IMG/VR virus record: IMGVR_UViG_3300012920_000026
Location: 1-64,000 of that record
Length of the DNA stretch: 64,000 nucleotides
Direction: 5' to 3' (one strand)
DNA from: a virus
Part shown: positions 1 through 6,868 of the stretch, piece by piece
Numbering within the stretch: the stretch's first letter is position 1
Layout: every line of letters begins with the position of its first letter
Program-made: the position numbers and the translations under genes
Notes under the pieces: model-generated
Seen by the model: the letters and a program-made list of their open reading frames with translations, nothing else
The model's database searches: none
Told to the model about the DNA's origin: nothing

Positions 1-1575
1 AAAGATGGTGATTTTGCTTCTATAGAAGAAGTAGTTGTACCACAAATGAAAGAGTATCAAATTAAATTTTATCAAAACGTAAATTCTTGGAGAGAAATCA
101 AAAATACTGTCGTGTCAGATGATAGTGATACTGCCCTAGACGCAATGGATTGGGAATATGATTATGGTGATGTGGTGAATCCAGAATTAACAACTCACAT
201 AGATGATGAAATACATCAAGGAGATTATGATGAGGTTTTTGATACAGATGCAGATGTATTACGAACTTTAAATGAAAGTATTAAAAAAATATTAAAAGAG
301 GAACTAAATACTGAAAAAGAACCGGTAATTTTTATTGCAGGTTGTTCTTCTGCAGGTGAATGTGGTAAAAAATATAAGTATTCACACCAACAACAAGGTG
401 AAATGTTACAGTCTGCTTTAGGTGATAATTTTAATGTAATAACCCTATCACATGTACCCTCACCTTTATCAGAAATAAAAAAACATAATAATCCTTATGT
501 AGTTATGTTTAGTGCTGGTGGTAGACACTCAGATAGGGTGGCAAACGAAATCAACAATAGTGAAAAAGACTTAAATAAAATTTATATTGTTGAGCCTTAT
601 ACTTGTGGTTCAAACACTCTAAAAAAAGTTAACTCCGCAATAACTACGATAGGGAGCAATGATAATGTCTATGGTGGAACATCAAATTGTACAGGTAAAA
701 ATGTCGCAGGTAAAATAGATAGTGAAAGTAATCACTGGAGTGCCTTAACTACTGTAGGTAATGATATTAAAAGGACATATATGCCTTCTGTTTCCTTAGA
801 TGAATCTAAAAAAAGAAAAATAAAAATTAGTGAAAGCCAATTATCTAAAATAGAAGAGGATTTAAAATACTGGAGTGTAAGCGATGCAAACCCAAACAAA
901 AACAAATATGAAATGGGTATGGAGTTAGAAGAAGAGGTAACTAGTATTCCAATATATAAAGATAATAATCCCCACAAAAGAGTGTATGAAAAAATGAGAA
1001 GAGAATTTCCTGATACACCAGAATATGTTTTACAAGATTATTACAGAAATATCATACTAATGAGAGCACCAGGTCATCGTCCAGCAATGAAAGATATTTT
1101 AAACACTTATAATGGTGATCCAATACCTTATATTAAGGGTGATGGAAATGGGTGGTGGTATAACTATTTAAAAGGTCCGTGGAAGTTACAAGTTTTAAAT
1201 GTAAACCCAATGGACTTTGATAAACGTACAGTTAGGGCGTTTGAACAAAGGGATTTTGGTAATATAAATGCATATAACGTACCAAAAGATGAAGAACGAA
1301 TGGACACTCAAATGAGTATGAGAAGAGATGATGGAATGAACGAACCAGTTATTATTCTACAAAATCCTGATGGTACTTATCAACTAGTAGAAGGGTGGCA
1401 TAGAACAATGTCTATATTAAAAATGGGTGATAAACCTACTGAAGATTATTATGATGAAGATGATTATAATGATGAATTGTGGGATGAAGAAACACCTACT
1501 GAGTTAAAAGATTGGGATAAAGTTAAACTCAGAGCATTTGTTGCACCAAATCCAGACTTTAAAGAAAAAAAGTGA
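1..1575 (+). CDS. Two-domain phage protein with ParB/sulfiredoxin-like C-terminal domain, 5' end outside window
   Basis: The frame is open to the left edge, so the ATG at 46 is probably not the true start. Residues below count from that ATG. Residues about 93-200 look like an alpha/beta fold (IFIAGCSSAGECG, then a strand with VVMFSAGG); I do not recognise the family. A short stretch KIKISESQLSKIEE near residue 259 resembles the N-terminal tag of other proteins in this window. Residues about 430-460 read EPVIILQNPDGTYQLVEGWHRT; the G-x-H-R core after a strand resembles ParB/sulfiredoxin-type nuclease domains (family knowledge), but this is a weak match. It is the only gene on the plus strand and its TGA overlaps the 3' end of tRNA-Arg on the other strand. 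The function is unknown. Confidence 0.75.
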   Translation, partial: KDGDFASIEEVVVPQMKEYQIKFYQNVNSWREIKNTVVSDDSDTALDAMDWEYDYGDVVNPELTTHIDDEIHQGDYDEVFDTDADVLRTLNESIKKILKEELNTEKEPVIFIAGCSSAGECGKKYKYSHQQQGEMLQSALGDNFNVITLSHVPSPLSEIKKHNNPYVVMFSAGGRHSDRVANEINNSEKDLNKIYIVEPYTCGSNTLKKVNSAITTIGSNDNVYGGTSNCTGKNVAGKIDSESNHWSALTTVGNDIKRTYMPSVSLDESKKRKIKISESQLSKIEEDLKYWSVSDANPNKNKYEMGMELEEEVTSIPIYKDNNPHKRVYEKMRREFPDTPEYVLQDYYRNIILMRAPGHRPAMKDILNTYNGDPIPYIKGDGNGWWYNYLKGPWKLQVLNVNPMDFDKRTVRAFEQRDFGNINAYNVPKDEERMDTQMSMRRDDGMNEPVIILQNPDGTYQLVEGWHRTMSILKMGDKPTEDYYDEDDYNDELWDEETPTELKDWDKVKLRAFVAPNPDFKEKK

Positions 1576-1646
1576 ACCGGGGAGGATTCGAACCTCCGAC
1601 CGTCTGCTTAGAAGGCAGATGCTCTATCCAGCTGAGCTACCGGTCC
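1573..1646 (-). tRNA. tRNA-Arg (anticodon TCT)
   Basis: A complete cloverleaf can be drawn: acceptor GGACCGG with CCGGTTC, D arm GCTC/GAGC, anticodon stem TCTGC/GCAGA with loop CTTCTAA, and T arm GGAGG-TTCGAAT-CCTCC. The anticodon TCT reads AGA, which the genes of this window use heavily for Arg. The discriminator is A and CCA is not encoded. It lies 6 bases downstream of tRNA-Leu on the same strand, and its last three bases overlap the stop codon of the convergent plus-strand gene. Confidence 0.97.
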
Positions 1647-1652
1647 AATATG

Positions 1653-1736
1653 TACTCGAAGCGGGAATCGAACCCGCACTCCCAAATGGGAACAAGATTT
1701 TAAGTCTTGCGTGTCTACCTATTCCACCACTCGAGC
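1653..1736 (-). tRNA. tRNA-Leu (anticodon TAA)
   Basis: Class II cloverleaf with a long variable arm: acceptor GCTCGAG with TTCGAGT, anticodon stem CAAGA/TCTTG with loop CTTAAAA, variable stem around TTCCCATTTGGGA, T arm GCGGG-TTCGATT-CCCGC. Anticodon TAA reads UUA, the dominant Leu codon here. CCA is not encoded. The 5' end overlaps the last 18 bases of the small gene at 1719-1883 on the same strand, so the tRNA must be cut from a shared transcript. Confidence 0.96.
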
Positions 1737-1883
1737 ATCGAGTATGTTATTAAAATATTCAATAACATATTTAGCATATGAAGTTAGAACATCTCTACCT
1801 TCAAATACAAACATTTCTTTACCTTTAATTACTGCATCTTTATACTGTAATTTAAACTTATCTATATTTTCTAAACTAATCAT
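1719..1883 (-). CDS. Small conserved-looking protein (54 aa), paralog of the next gene
   Basis: The reading frame runs from ATG at 1883 to a TAG inside the tRNA-Leu gene. The protein (starts MISLENIDKFKLQYKDAV) aligns without gaps to the 56-residue product of 1886-2056: both have Y-x-x-A-V-x-x-G-K, then F-x-(F/Y)-E-G-R, then a (I/V)-(I/L)-x-S-x-A-K stretch. A pair of gap-free paralogs side by side supports both as real genes. The ATG lies 2 bases after the stop of the neighbour, so they are translated from one mRNA. Function unknown; the size and predicted helix-strand-helix pattern would suit a small binding protein, but this is only a guess. Confidence 0.72.
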   Translation of the reverse strand: MISLENIDKFKLQYKDAVIKGKEMFVFEGRDVLTSYAKYVIEYFNNILDARVVE

Positions 1884-1885
1884 AA

Positions 1886-2056
1886 TTATATTTTAAACCA
1901 CTCAATCATTTTTAACTCTTTATTCAAATGTTCAATATCATCTTTGGCTACTGAAAGTATAATACTTCTTCCTTCATAGTGAAATGCGCTTTTACCTTCT
2001 TTTACTGCCTTATTGTATAGTGAAGTGAGTGTTTTTATATTTTTTATTTTAACCAT
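1886..2056 (-). CDS. Small conserved-looking protein (56 aa), paralog of the downstream gene
   Basis: ATG at 2056 to TAA at 1886. Starts MVKIKNIKTLTSLYNKAV and shares the pattern A-V-x-x-G-K-x-x-F-x-(Y/F)-E-G-R with the 54-residue neighbour at 1719-1883, which fixes the start by alignment. It is the first gene after a class 1 promoter at 2061-2092, with only four bases between the -7 box and the ATG. The likely operon is this gene, its paralog, tRNA-Leu, tRNA-Arg. Function unknown. Confidence 0.75.
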   Translation of the reverse strand: MVKIKNIKTLTSLYNKAVKEGKSAFHYEGRSIILSVAKDDIEHLNKELKMIEWFKI

Positions 2057-2060
2057 ACCT

Positions 2061-2092
2061 CAAATATAGTAATAATTTTTTACTAAAACAAA
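2061..2092 (-). promoter_or_regulatory. Class 1 promoter (TTTG-N20-TATATTTG), leaderless type
   Basis: On the minus strand TTTG (2089-2092), exactly 20 bases, TATATTTG (2061-2068), then AGGT and the ATG at 2056. This matches the Bacteroidota housekeeping promoter pattern (-33 TTTG, -7 TAnnTTTG). The TTTG directly follows the TAA of the gene at 2093-2281, so the 36-base gap is only promoter. With the usual distance from the -7 box, transcription would start at or beside the A of the ATG. Confidence 0.82.
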
Positions 2093-2281
2093 TTAATTGT
2101 AAGTTTTTGATATTACATCTAAAAATAAATCCGTATAAGAATCTACTTTATTAGGGTAATTACGTTTCATACGTTTAGCCCAATTTTGTGCCCACTCATA
2201 TGCGTGTTCTTTTTGTTTTTCAGTTTTACAACTACTAACAACTTTATTAACATAATTAAACTGTTCTCTTAAATTTAACAT
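2093..2281 (-). CDS. Small hypothetical protein (62 aa)
   Basis: Lysine- and aromatic-rich, probably all helical, starting MLNLREQFNYVNKVVSSCKT, with a central EWAQNWAKRMKRNY stretch. I do not recognise the family. It lies in line with neighbouring small genes on the same strand; the next promoter begins right after its stop codon. No transmembrane segment or catalytic motif is visible. Confidence 0.65.
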   Translation of the reverse strand: MLNLREQFNYVNKVVSSCKTEKQKEHAYEWAQNWAKRMKRNYPNKVDSYTDLFLDVISKTYN

Positions 2282-2287
2282 ATTTTA

Positions 2288-2440
2288 TTATTTAAAAATT
2301 ATAGTATATAATATTGAATGTATCCCTTTTAAATGAACGGGATCTATTAACAATCTAATTTTCTTCATTAGTCTATACCTTTTTATTAATCTAAACTTAT
2401 TAGTTGTGTGATATTCCTCTATTATGTTTTGTAATTCCAT
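2288..2440 (-). CDS. Small basic hypothetical protein (50 aa)
   Basis: ATG at 2440 to TAA at 2288. The product starts MELQNIIEEYHTTNKFRLIK and is rich in Lys/Arg with a hydrophobic C-terminal half. It fills the space between the cREC gene and the 62-residue gene on the same strand, and the spacing to the next ATG is only 6 bases. I see no homologous motif, so it is supported mainly by position and by an intact frame. Confidence 0.45.
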   Translation of the reverse strand: MELQNIIEEYHTTNKFRLIKRYRLMKKIRLLIDPVHLKGIHSILYTIIFK

Positions 2441-2463
2441 ATTGTAAAAATAAAAAAAATATT

Positions 2464-2859
2464 TTAATTTACCAAATGTTTTTTAAAATTTTCTAAATAT
2501 TTTTTTATATTTTCTGCACCCACAGGATTTGCAGAATGTACCAAATAAAATGGTATATCTTTACCTTCATCTAAACAATATTCACACAACCATCTACAAG
2601 CATCATATCCCGTTTTTTCTTTCAGACTACCATAATTAATATCACCCTTTTGATTTTCTGGTAAATATGCATCATACGAGAGATCATGATCGAAAGATAT
2701 GTGAGTTGGTAAACCAAATTTATTAATCGCAGAAATAAATTGATAGTAGTCTCTAACTATAACCCAATCGTTATCACTTTCATATAATGGATTAACTGTT
2801 AATTTAAATACACAATAAGGGGTCCTGATATCATCGAGAAATAGTTTATAATTTTTCAT
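2464..2859 (-). CDS. Cyclic-phosphate-processing receiver (cREC) domain protein
   Basis: The 131-residue protein has the marks of the phage/bacterial cREC family, receiver-like domains predicted to handle cyclic phosphate ends: KLFLDDIRTPY at the N terminus, a central HISFDHDLSYDAY, TGYDACRWLCEYC, and a C-terminal YLVHSANPVGAENI. The family is described as single-domain, and the length fits. Biochemical activity of the family is predicted from structure and context rather than well proven. It has its own class 1 promoter four bases upstream of the ATG. The position close to two tRNA genes is suggestive of a link to RNA ends, but that is inference. Confidence 0.85.
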   Translation of the reverse strand: MKNYKLFLDDIRTPYCVFKLTVNPLYESDNDWVIVRDYYQFISAINKFGLPTHISFDHDLSYDAYLPENQKGDINYGSLKEKTGYDACRWLCEYCLDEGKDIPFYLVHSANPVGAENIKKYLENFKKHLVN

Positions 2860-2863
2860 ATCA

Positions 2864-2895
2864 TAAATGTACGAAAAAATTTTAACTATAACAAA
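2864..2895 (-). promoter_or_regulatory. Class 1 promoter (TTTG-N20-TACATTTA), leaderless type
   Basis: TTTG (2892-2895), exactly 20 bases, TACATTTA (2864-2871), TGAT, then the ATG of the cREC gene at 2859. The -7 box differs from TATATTTG at two bases, but both spacings are the same as at 2061, 4856 and 42174. Confidence 0.68.
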
Positions 2896-2922
2896 AAAAA
2901 ATAAGAAATAATAAGGTTAATT

Positions 2923-3867
2923 TTAGGACATAGGTGAAAATATTTTATTTAAAAAAAGACCCGCTGGTTTGGTCCTACGGTATGCCCTCCAATAAGCTTT
3001 TTTATCTTCTTCATCCTCAGAATTTTTCCAATCGTCAATTGTATTATATTTTTTAGATATATTTATTAGATCTTCCTCAGTATCCAAATAGTTTTTATGA
3101 TGTTTCATATGAGAAGTTACATCTTCCCAAAATTCTTTACCTCTTTTAAATGCCTGCCAGTAAGTAAGTCTATCATCATTTTTCCACTCTGTCTTAGTTT
3201 TATATTTTAAAGCAATTTTTCTTAGAGTGTCGTCTGAGTTTAAATACTTCATACCTAAAGCACCTGTTTTAGCAATATTTAAAATTTGCCAACCATTATT
3301 CATATACTCAGTCTCATAAAAAGACTCTAATTCTTTAGCCTCTTTAAACCCAACTTTTTCTGGTGTAAGTTTTTTAAGTTTAAGACGTAGTTGTGGGTTA
3401 CTTTCTAAAAACTTACCTACTGCGGTTTTTTCTTGTTTTTTGCTATAAGAACAACTATCTGTTGTGTGTTCCAAATGTCTTCTATCAATATCACAAGACA
3501 ACCCTATATATGCTGCTATTGGTTTATCACCATCCGCATCAGTAAATTCATAAACATATATATCTTTTTCACCAAACCAACCAGCAGGTTCCATATCAGA
3601 AGTTAATTCTCGCCAAAATTTATTTCCCTCACCCTCATTATCTGTGTTCATAACCTTTACCCTATTCTTTGCTACATAATAACTATTTTTATCTACACTA
3701 TTTAACCATTCTTTTATAGTTCGATATTTTTTTGCTATCTTAATTAATTCGTCATTGGTGTACTTAACCTTTCTTCCAATTTTGTGAAATCTTGAACTTA
3801 ATCTCCTATCATAAGACTCTCTTTCTTTAATTTTTTTAAATTGGTTTTCAGTTATAATAATCTTCAT
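2923..3867 (-). CDS. GIY-YIG endonuclease with flanking DNA-binding-like repeats
   Basis: A 314-residue protein. The central part, about residues 100-200, is a GIY-YIG nuclease: YVYEF strand, AAYIGLSCDIDRRHLEH (the YIG half plus R and H), an ESFYETEY helix with the catalytic Glu, and GWQILNIAKTG at its end. Around it lie repeats of about 30-40 residues with the core A-x-K-Y-x-T-x-x-(E/D)-W followed by a Y-W-x-A-x-(K/R)-R stretch, near residues 45-70, 215-245 and 268-302; such repeats flank phage homing nucleases. The N terminus MKIIITENQFKKIKE resembles that of the 942-residue protein at 59461-62289. Probable role is a free-standing homing nuclease or a DNA-processing enzyme. Confidence 0.85.
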   Translation of the reverse strand: MKIIITENQFKKIKERESYDRRLSSRFHKIGRKVKYTNDELIKIAKKYRTIKEWLNSVDKNSYYVAKNRVKVMNTDNEGEGNKFWRELTSDMEPAGWFGEKDIYVYEFTDADGDKPIAAYIGLSCDIDRRHLEHTTDSCSYSKKQEKTAVGKFLESNPQLRLKLKKLTPEKVGFKEAKELESFYETEYMNNGWQILNIAKTGALGMKYLNSDDTLRKIALKYKTKTEWKNDDRLTYWQAFKRGKEFWEDVTSHMKHHKNYLDTEEDLINISKKYNTIDDWKNSEDEEDKKAYWRAYRRTKPAGLFLNKIFSPMS

Positions 3868-3871
3868 AATT

Positions 3872-3879
3872 ATAAATAT
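3872..3879 (-). promoter_or_regulatory. Class 2 motif ATATTTAT before GIY-YIG gene
   Basis: ATATTTAT followed by AATT and the ATG at 3867. One of fourteen similar sites listed in this annotation; the site is 4 bases from the start codon. Confidence 0.4.
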
Positions 3880-3903
3880 TTTGTCAAACCAAAAAAAAAC
3901 ATA

Positions 3904-4851
3904 TTATAATAAACTTTCTTTTATACGTTTTGCGGTAGTAATTAATTTAATTACACCCTTACTACCTAATTTTTGGTGTACGTCTGATAAATCAAATCGT
4001 TTAGGCATATATACCATTAGTACCCTTCCATTCAATTTAGTACTATCTAATTTTTTATATAGGTTAATTGCGTCTTTTTCTGCATCGTTGTCTAAAACTA
4101 TTATGACTTTGGCGGAAGCATTATCTATTAATTTTTTAAATAACAAATCATTTAGTACTTTACCCAACATAGGAATACTATTTGGTAGGGTGATATGATC
4201 GAATACACCTTCTACTAAATAAATGTTAGAATCCCAATTAATTTTTCCTTCATTAAATATAATATCCATTTTAGATACTTCAGGATTTTTATACTTTAGT
4301 TTTGTGTATTTTTCAAAACTCCTACCTAAAAAATAATTTATCTTACCTTCACTGTCATATGATGGAAATATAATTCTATTTCTGTAATCTCCTACGTTAG
4401 CGTAACCTAAATTATATTTTTTAATTAAGTCTATCCCTATATTTCTTTTACTAAGATATTGTAGTGCTTGTTGATATCCACTATCATTCCTTTCTATAGT
4501 TAGTGGTGTAAAATTTTTAGGTAATCCCGTTATAACCACCTTTTCTTTGTCTACTACAACCCTTTTATTATCAGGTATTACTAACTGATATTGTTTCATA
4601 TGGTTTTTATTACCATACTTCCTAATAAGTTTATTAAGTGTCCCATGTGTACCATAGGTTTCTGAACAAGCCCAACATTTATAAACATGATGATAGTAAT
4701 TAACTTCTAAATTACCTTTACCATCTCCACAGTCTAGTCCTTTAATTGATGAACATACAGGACAGTCAAAAGATATCTGACTTTTGTTTTCATAATGTTT
4801 TTTAGAATTACCTAATACATCTTCTAAGATTTCTACAACTAATTGTGACAT
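3904..4851 (-). CDS. DnaG-type DNA primase
   Basis: A 315-residue primase that makes RNA primers for lagging-strand synthesis. Zinc-binding residues are C30, C33, C59 and C62 (DCPVC and KCWAC), in the style of CHC2/T4 gp61 zinc fingers. The TOPRIM core is visible as IYLVEGVFD near residue 210 (acidic Glu) and VIIVLDNDAEKDA near residue 248 (D-x-D). It is short, as in T4 gp61, and has no fused helicase; the helicase gene is at 35115-36503. The start is fixed by a class 1 promoter four bases upstream of the ATG. The RuvC-like gene lies immediately upstream. Confidence 0.9.
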   Translation of the reverse strand: MSQLVVEILEDVLGNSKKHYENKSQISFDCPVCSSIKGLDCGDGKGNLEVNYYHHVYKCWACSETYGTHGTLNKLIRKYGNKNHMKQYQLVIPDNKRVVVDKEKVVITGLPKNFTPLTIERNDSGYQQALQYLSKRNIGIDLIKKYNLGYANVGDYRNRIIFPSYDSEGKINYFLGRSFEKYTKLKYKNPEVSKMDIIFNEGKINWDSNIYLVEGVFDHITLPNSIPMLGKVLNDLLFKKLIDNASAKVIIVLDNDAEKDAINLYKKLDSTKLNGRVLMVYMPKRFDLSDVHQKLGSKGVIKLITTAKRIKESLL

Positions 4852-4855
4852 TTCA

Positions 4856-4887
4856 CAAATATATGAATTTTATTTTAAAAATCCAAA
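4856..4887 (-). promoter_or_regulatory. Class 1 promoter (TTTG-N20-TATATTTG), leaderless type
   Basis: TTTG (4884-4887), exactly 20 bases, TATATTTG (4856-4863), TGAA, then the primase ATG at 4851. The TTTG directly follows the TAA of the RuvC-like gene, so the gap between the two genes is 36 bases of promoter. Predicts a leaderless primase mRNA. Confidence 0.83.
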
Positions 4888-5520
4888 TTAATTCCAGTCT
4901 CCACATTTTCTCATACCACCTAATACACACGCATATGCATCAGTCATATCATAATTTTCTTTAGTTAATTTGTTGTGTTTATCGTATATCCATACTACTT
5001 GTGGTTCTATCTCACTTACTTTTTGATGTATTATCACTTTTTTATCAATATCATATGGTAAACCCCCAAATAAAACTGGATTTTTCTTTTCTATTTCTTT
5101 GTCTGTATATCTTTCACCTGATTTTTTAAATAACCTAACTTGCATTAAATCTGGGAAAGCAAATTTTCTAGCATCGTAAGATGAAACAAATTCAGGTACT
5201 ATGTTTAAAACCTCATACACTGACCTACATATCATACCATTAAATCGTAATAACGTTGCGACAGTATTTACATTATTAGATCTTAATAAAGGTTCTTCAA
5301 TAAAAACCCTATCAATTTCAATATCACTATATTTTTCTAAGAAATCCTCTTCAAATATTTGAACCTTTTTTATTAAAGTTTCTATATTATTTTTAGGTTT
5401 AGGTTTAACTTTAGGTGTTATATGTGTTAACAATTGTAATTTACCATTATCACCTTTATCTTCAAAAAGTGCTATACCTATAGTTTTTGTGGACACATCT
5501 AGCCCTAGAATTCTACTCAT
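4888..5520 (-). CDS. RuvC-like Holliday junction resolvase
   Basis: A 210-residue protein with an RNase H fold. D8 lies in ILGLDVSTKTIGIAL (first catalytic strand), E75/E76 in VFIEEPLL (second), and the acidic pair in NYDMTDAYACVLGG (D191/D194) closes the site near the C terminus. RuvC-type enzymes of phages resolve branched DNA before packaging or during recombination, the role endonuclease VII has in T4. It sits with primase in a DNA-metabolism block. It ends one promoter length before the primase gene. Confidence 0.82.
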   Translation of the reverse strand: MSRILGLDVSTKTIGIALFEDKGDNGKLQLLTHITPKVKPKPKNNIETLIKKVQIFEEDFLEKYSDIEIDRVFIEEPLLRSNNVNTVATLLRFNGMICRSVYEVLNIVPEFVSSYDARKFAFPDLMQVRLFKKSGERYTDKEIEKKNPVLFGGLPYDIDKKVIIHQKVSEIEPQVVWIYDKHNKLTKENYDMTDAYACVLGGMRKCGDWN

Positions 5521-5558
5521 TATAAAACATTTTTTTAATTAAAGTTTTTACACTTTAT

Positions 5559-6857
5559 TTATAAAACAACTTGTACATCAAATATTACAAAATCGTTTTT
5601 CTTTTTAATAATTTGTCTATCTACTTTTCCGATAGCCAATACTTCTCCCGTTACATCAGTTATACCAATTTCTGTTATTCTAACATCATCATTTAAATCA
5701 ATTGTACCATTATTAGATCTAAAAAATTCTCCTCTTCCTGCAATACAAATAACATTCTGTACTAAGTTATTAACAACACTATCTACAGTAGTATTAAAAG
5801 TACCACCTGAATAATAATATAAACCTAAATCATTAGTTATTATACCAGTTTCTGTATCACCACTAAAATCAGTTGCAATATTATTTACAATTGTTGGATC
5901 GGTGAATGCTAAAATTCCTTTATCTAAATATGCCACACCAATAACGTTATCTTTATTAATTCCTGTAGGTCCAACGGTTTTAGTATTTATAAGTTGTTTA
6001 TTATTTACACTAAAAGGTTTTACTTGATCGTATCCTGTAGACCAACTCTTAGTTAAATCGTCATTAGGTCTTTGTACATTATCAGAAACCATATAACTTA
6101 CAGGAAAATCTTTCCCAAAAATACCTTCAGTAAATACTGAACCATCTTTATATCTACCATCTAACTGTACTAAACTAAATTGTGCACTATTAACAAAAGT
6201 TGAATAACAATCATAGGTTGTGATACCTGTTGCTTCACCACCAGATGTATAACCGGTAACTATTGGTAAAGTTGTTTTTATAGTTTTACCATCAATCAAT
6301 TCACCATAACTATCGTTATCTATTATCGCCATTAAAACTTTATCTGTAGCTAATCCACTAAATGCAGTGTCTGACCAACCACCGTTGGTTGATGTAGTTC
6401 CTGTAAATATTTTCTTTTTAGATTCTAAAATCGGTAACCTTAAACTTTCAAAATAATTGGTAAAAGGAGAAGTATTATCTGTCTTATCAATTAAAATATA
6501 AGTTAAATTACTTCCACTTACTACTGTTTCCCCCAATGGTACTGTAGTATTAACAATAACATTGGACCCTGACTCAACCGATTTAATATTTATCTGTGTA
6601 TTGTTTAAATAAAGTTTATTTTTAATTCCTACACCTACATCTATATTATCATTTGTTCCACCATTTTCACCTAAATCACCACTATTTGAAGGTACTAACC
6701 CAGATGTTAATAACCCACTAGTCCTATAATTTGCATCAGAATCTCCTAAAACAAAGTGTGTTAGTATCTGATTACTTTGAGTTAATAATCTTTCTCTACC
6801 AGCTAATGTTAGTTTTGCCGTTATTGATACCGTATTCGCTGAACTGATTAATCCCAT
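5559..6857 (-). CDS. Virion structural protein, tail/baseplate appendage (paralog of next gene)
   Basis: 432 residues. The N terminus (A-K-L-T-L-A-G-R-E-R-L, then FVLGDSDANY) and the C terminus (VRITEIGITDVTGEVLAIGK) align with the 734-residue neighbour at 6869-9073, so the two share a pair of end domains around unrelated middles. The GDS-x-x-x-Y signature and the beta-rich, Gly/Thr/Asn-rich middle are typical of tail appendage subunits. It lies at the end of the long structural gene run and 11 bases after its paralog. The exact place in the virion cannot be told. Confidence 0.7.
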   Translation of the reverse strand: MGLISSANTVSITAKLTLAGRERLLTQSNQILTHFVLGDSDANYRTSGLLTSGLVPSNSGDLGENGGTNDNIDVGVGIKNKLYLNNTQINIKSVESGSNVIVNTTVPLGETVVSGSNLTYILIDKTDNTSPFTNYFESLRLPILESKKKIFTGTTSTNGGWSDTAFSGLATDKVLMAIIDNDSYGELIDGKTIKTTLPIVTGYTSGGEATGITTYDCYSTFVNSAQFSLVQLDGRYKDGSVFTEGIFGKDFPVSYMVSDNVQRPNDDLTKSWSTGYDQVKPFSVNNKQLINTKTVGPTGINKDNVIGVAYLDKGILAFTDPTIVNNIATDFSGDTETGIITNDLGLYYYSGGTFNTTVDSVVNNLVQNVICIAGRGEFFRSNNGTIDLNDDVRITEIGITDVTGEVLAIGKVDRQIIKKKNDFVIFDVQVVL

Positions 6858-6868
6858 TTCTTTATAAT

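Noticed and set aside
1711-1896. Plus-strand frame between the tRNA genes and 1896
   Set aside because: It crosses tRNA-Leu in antisense and overlaps the minus-strand paralog gene, which has an aligned partner and a better start.
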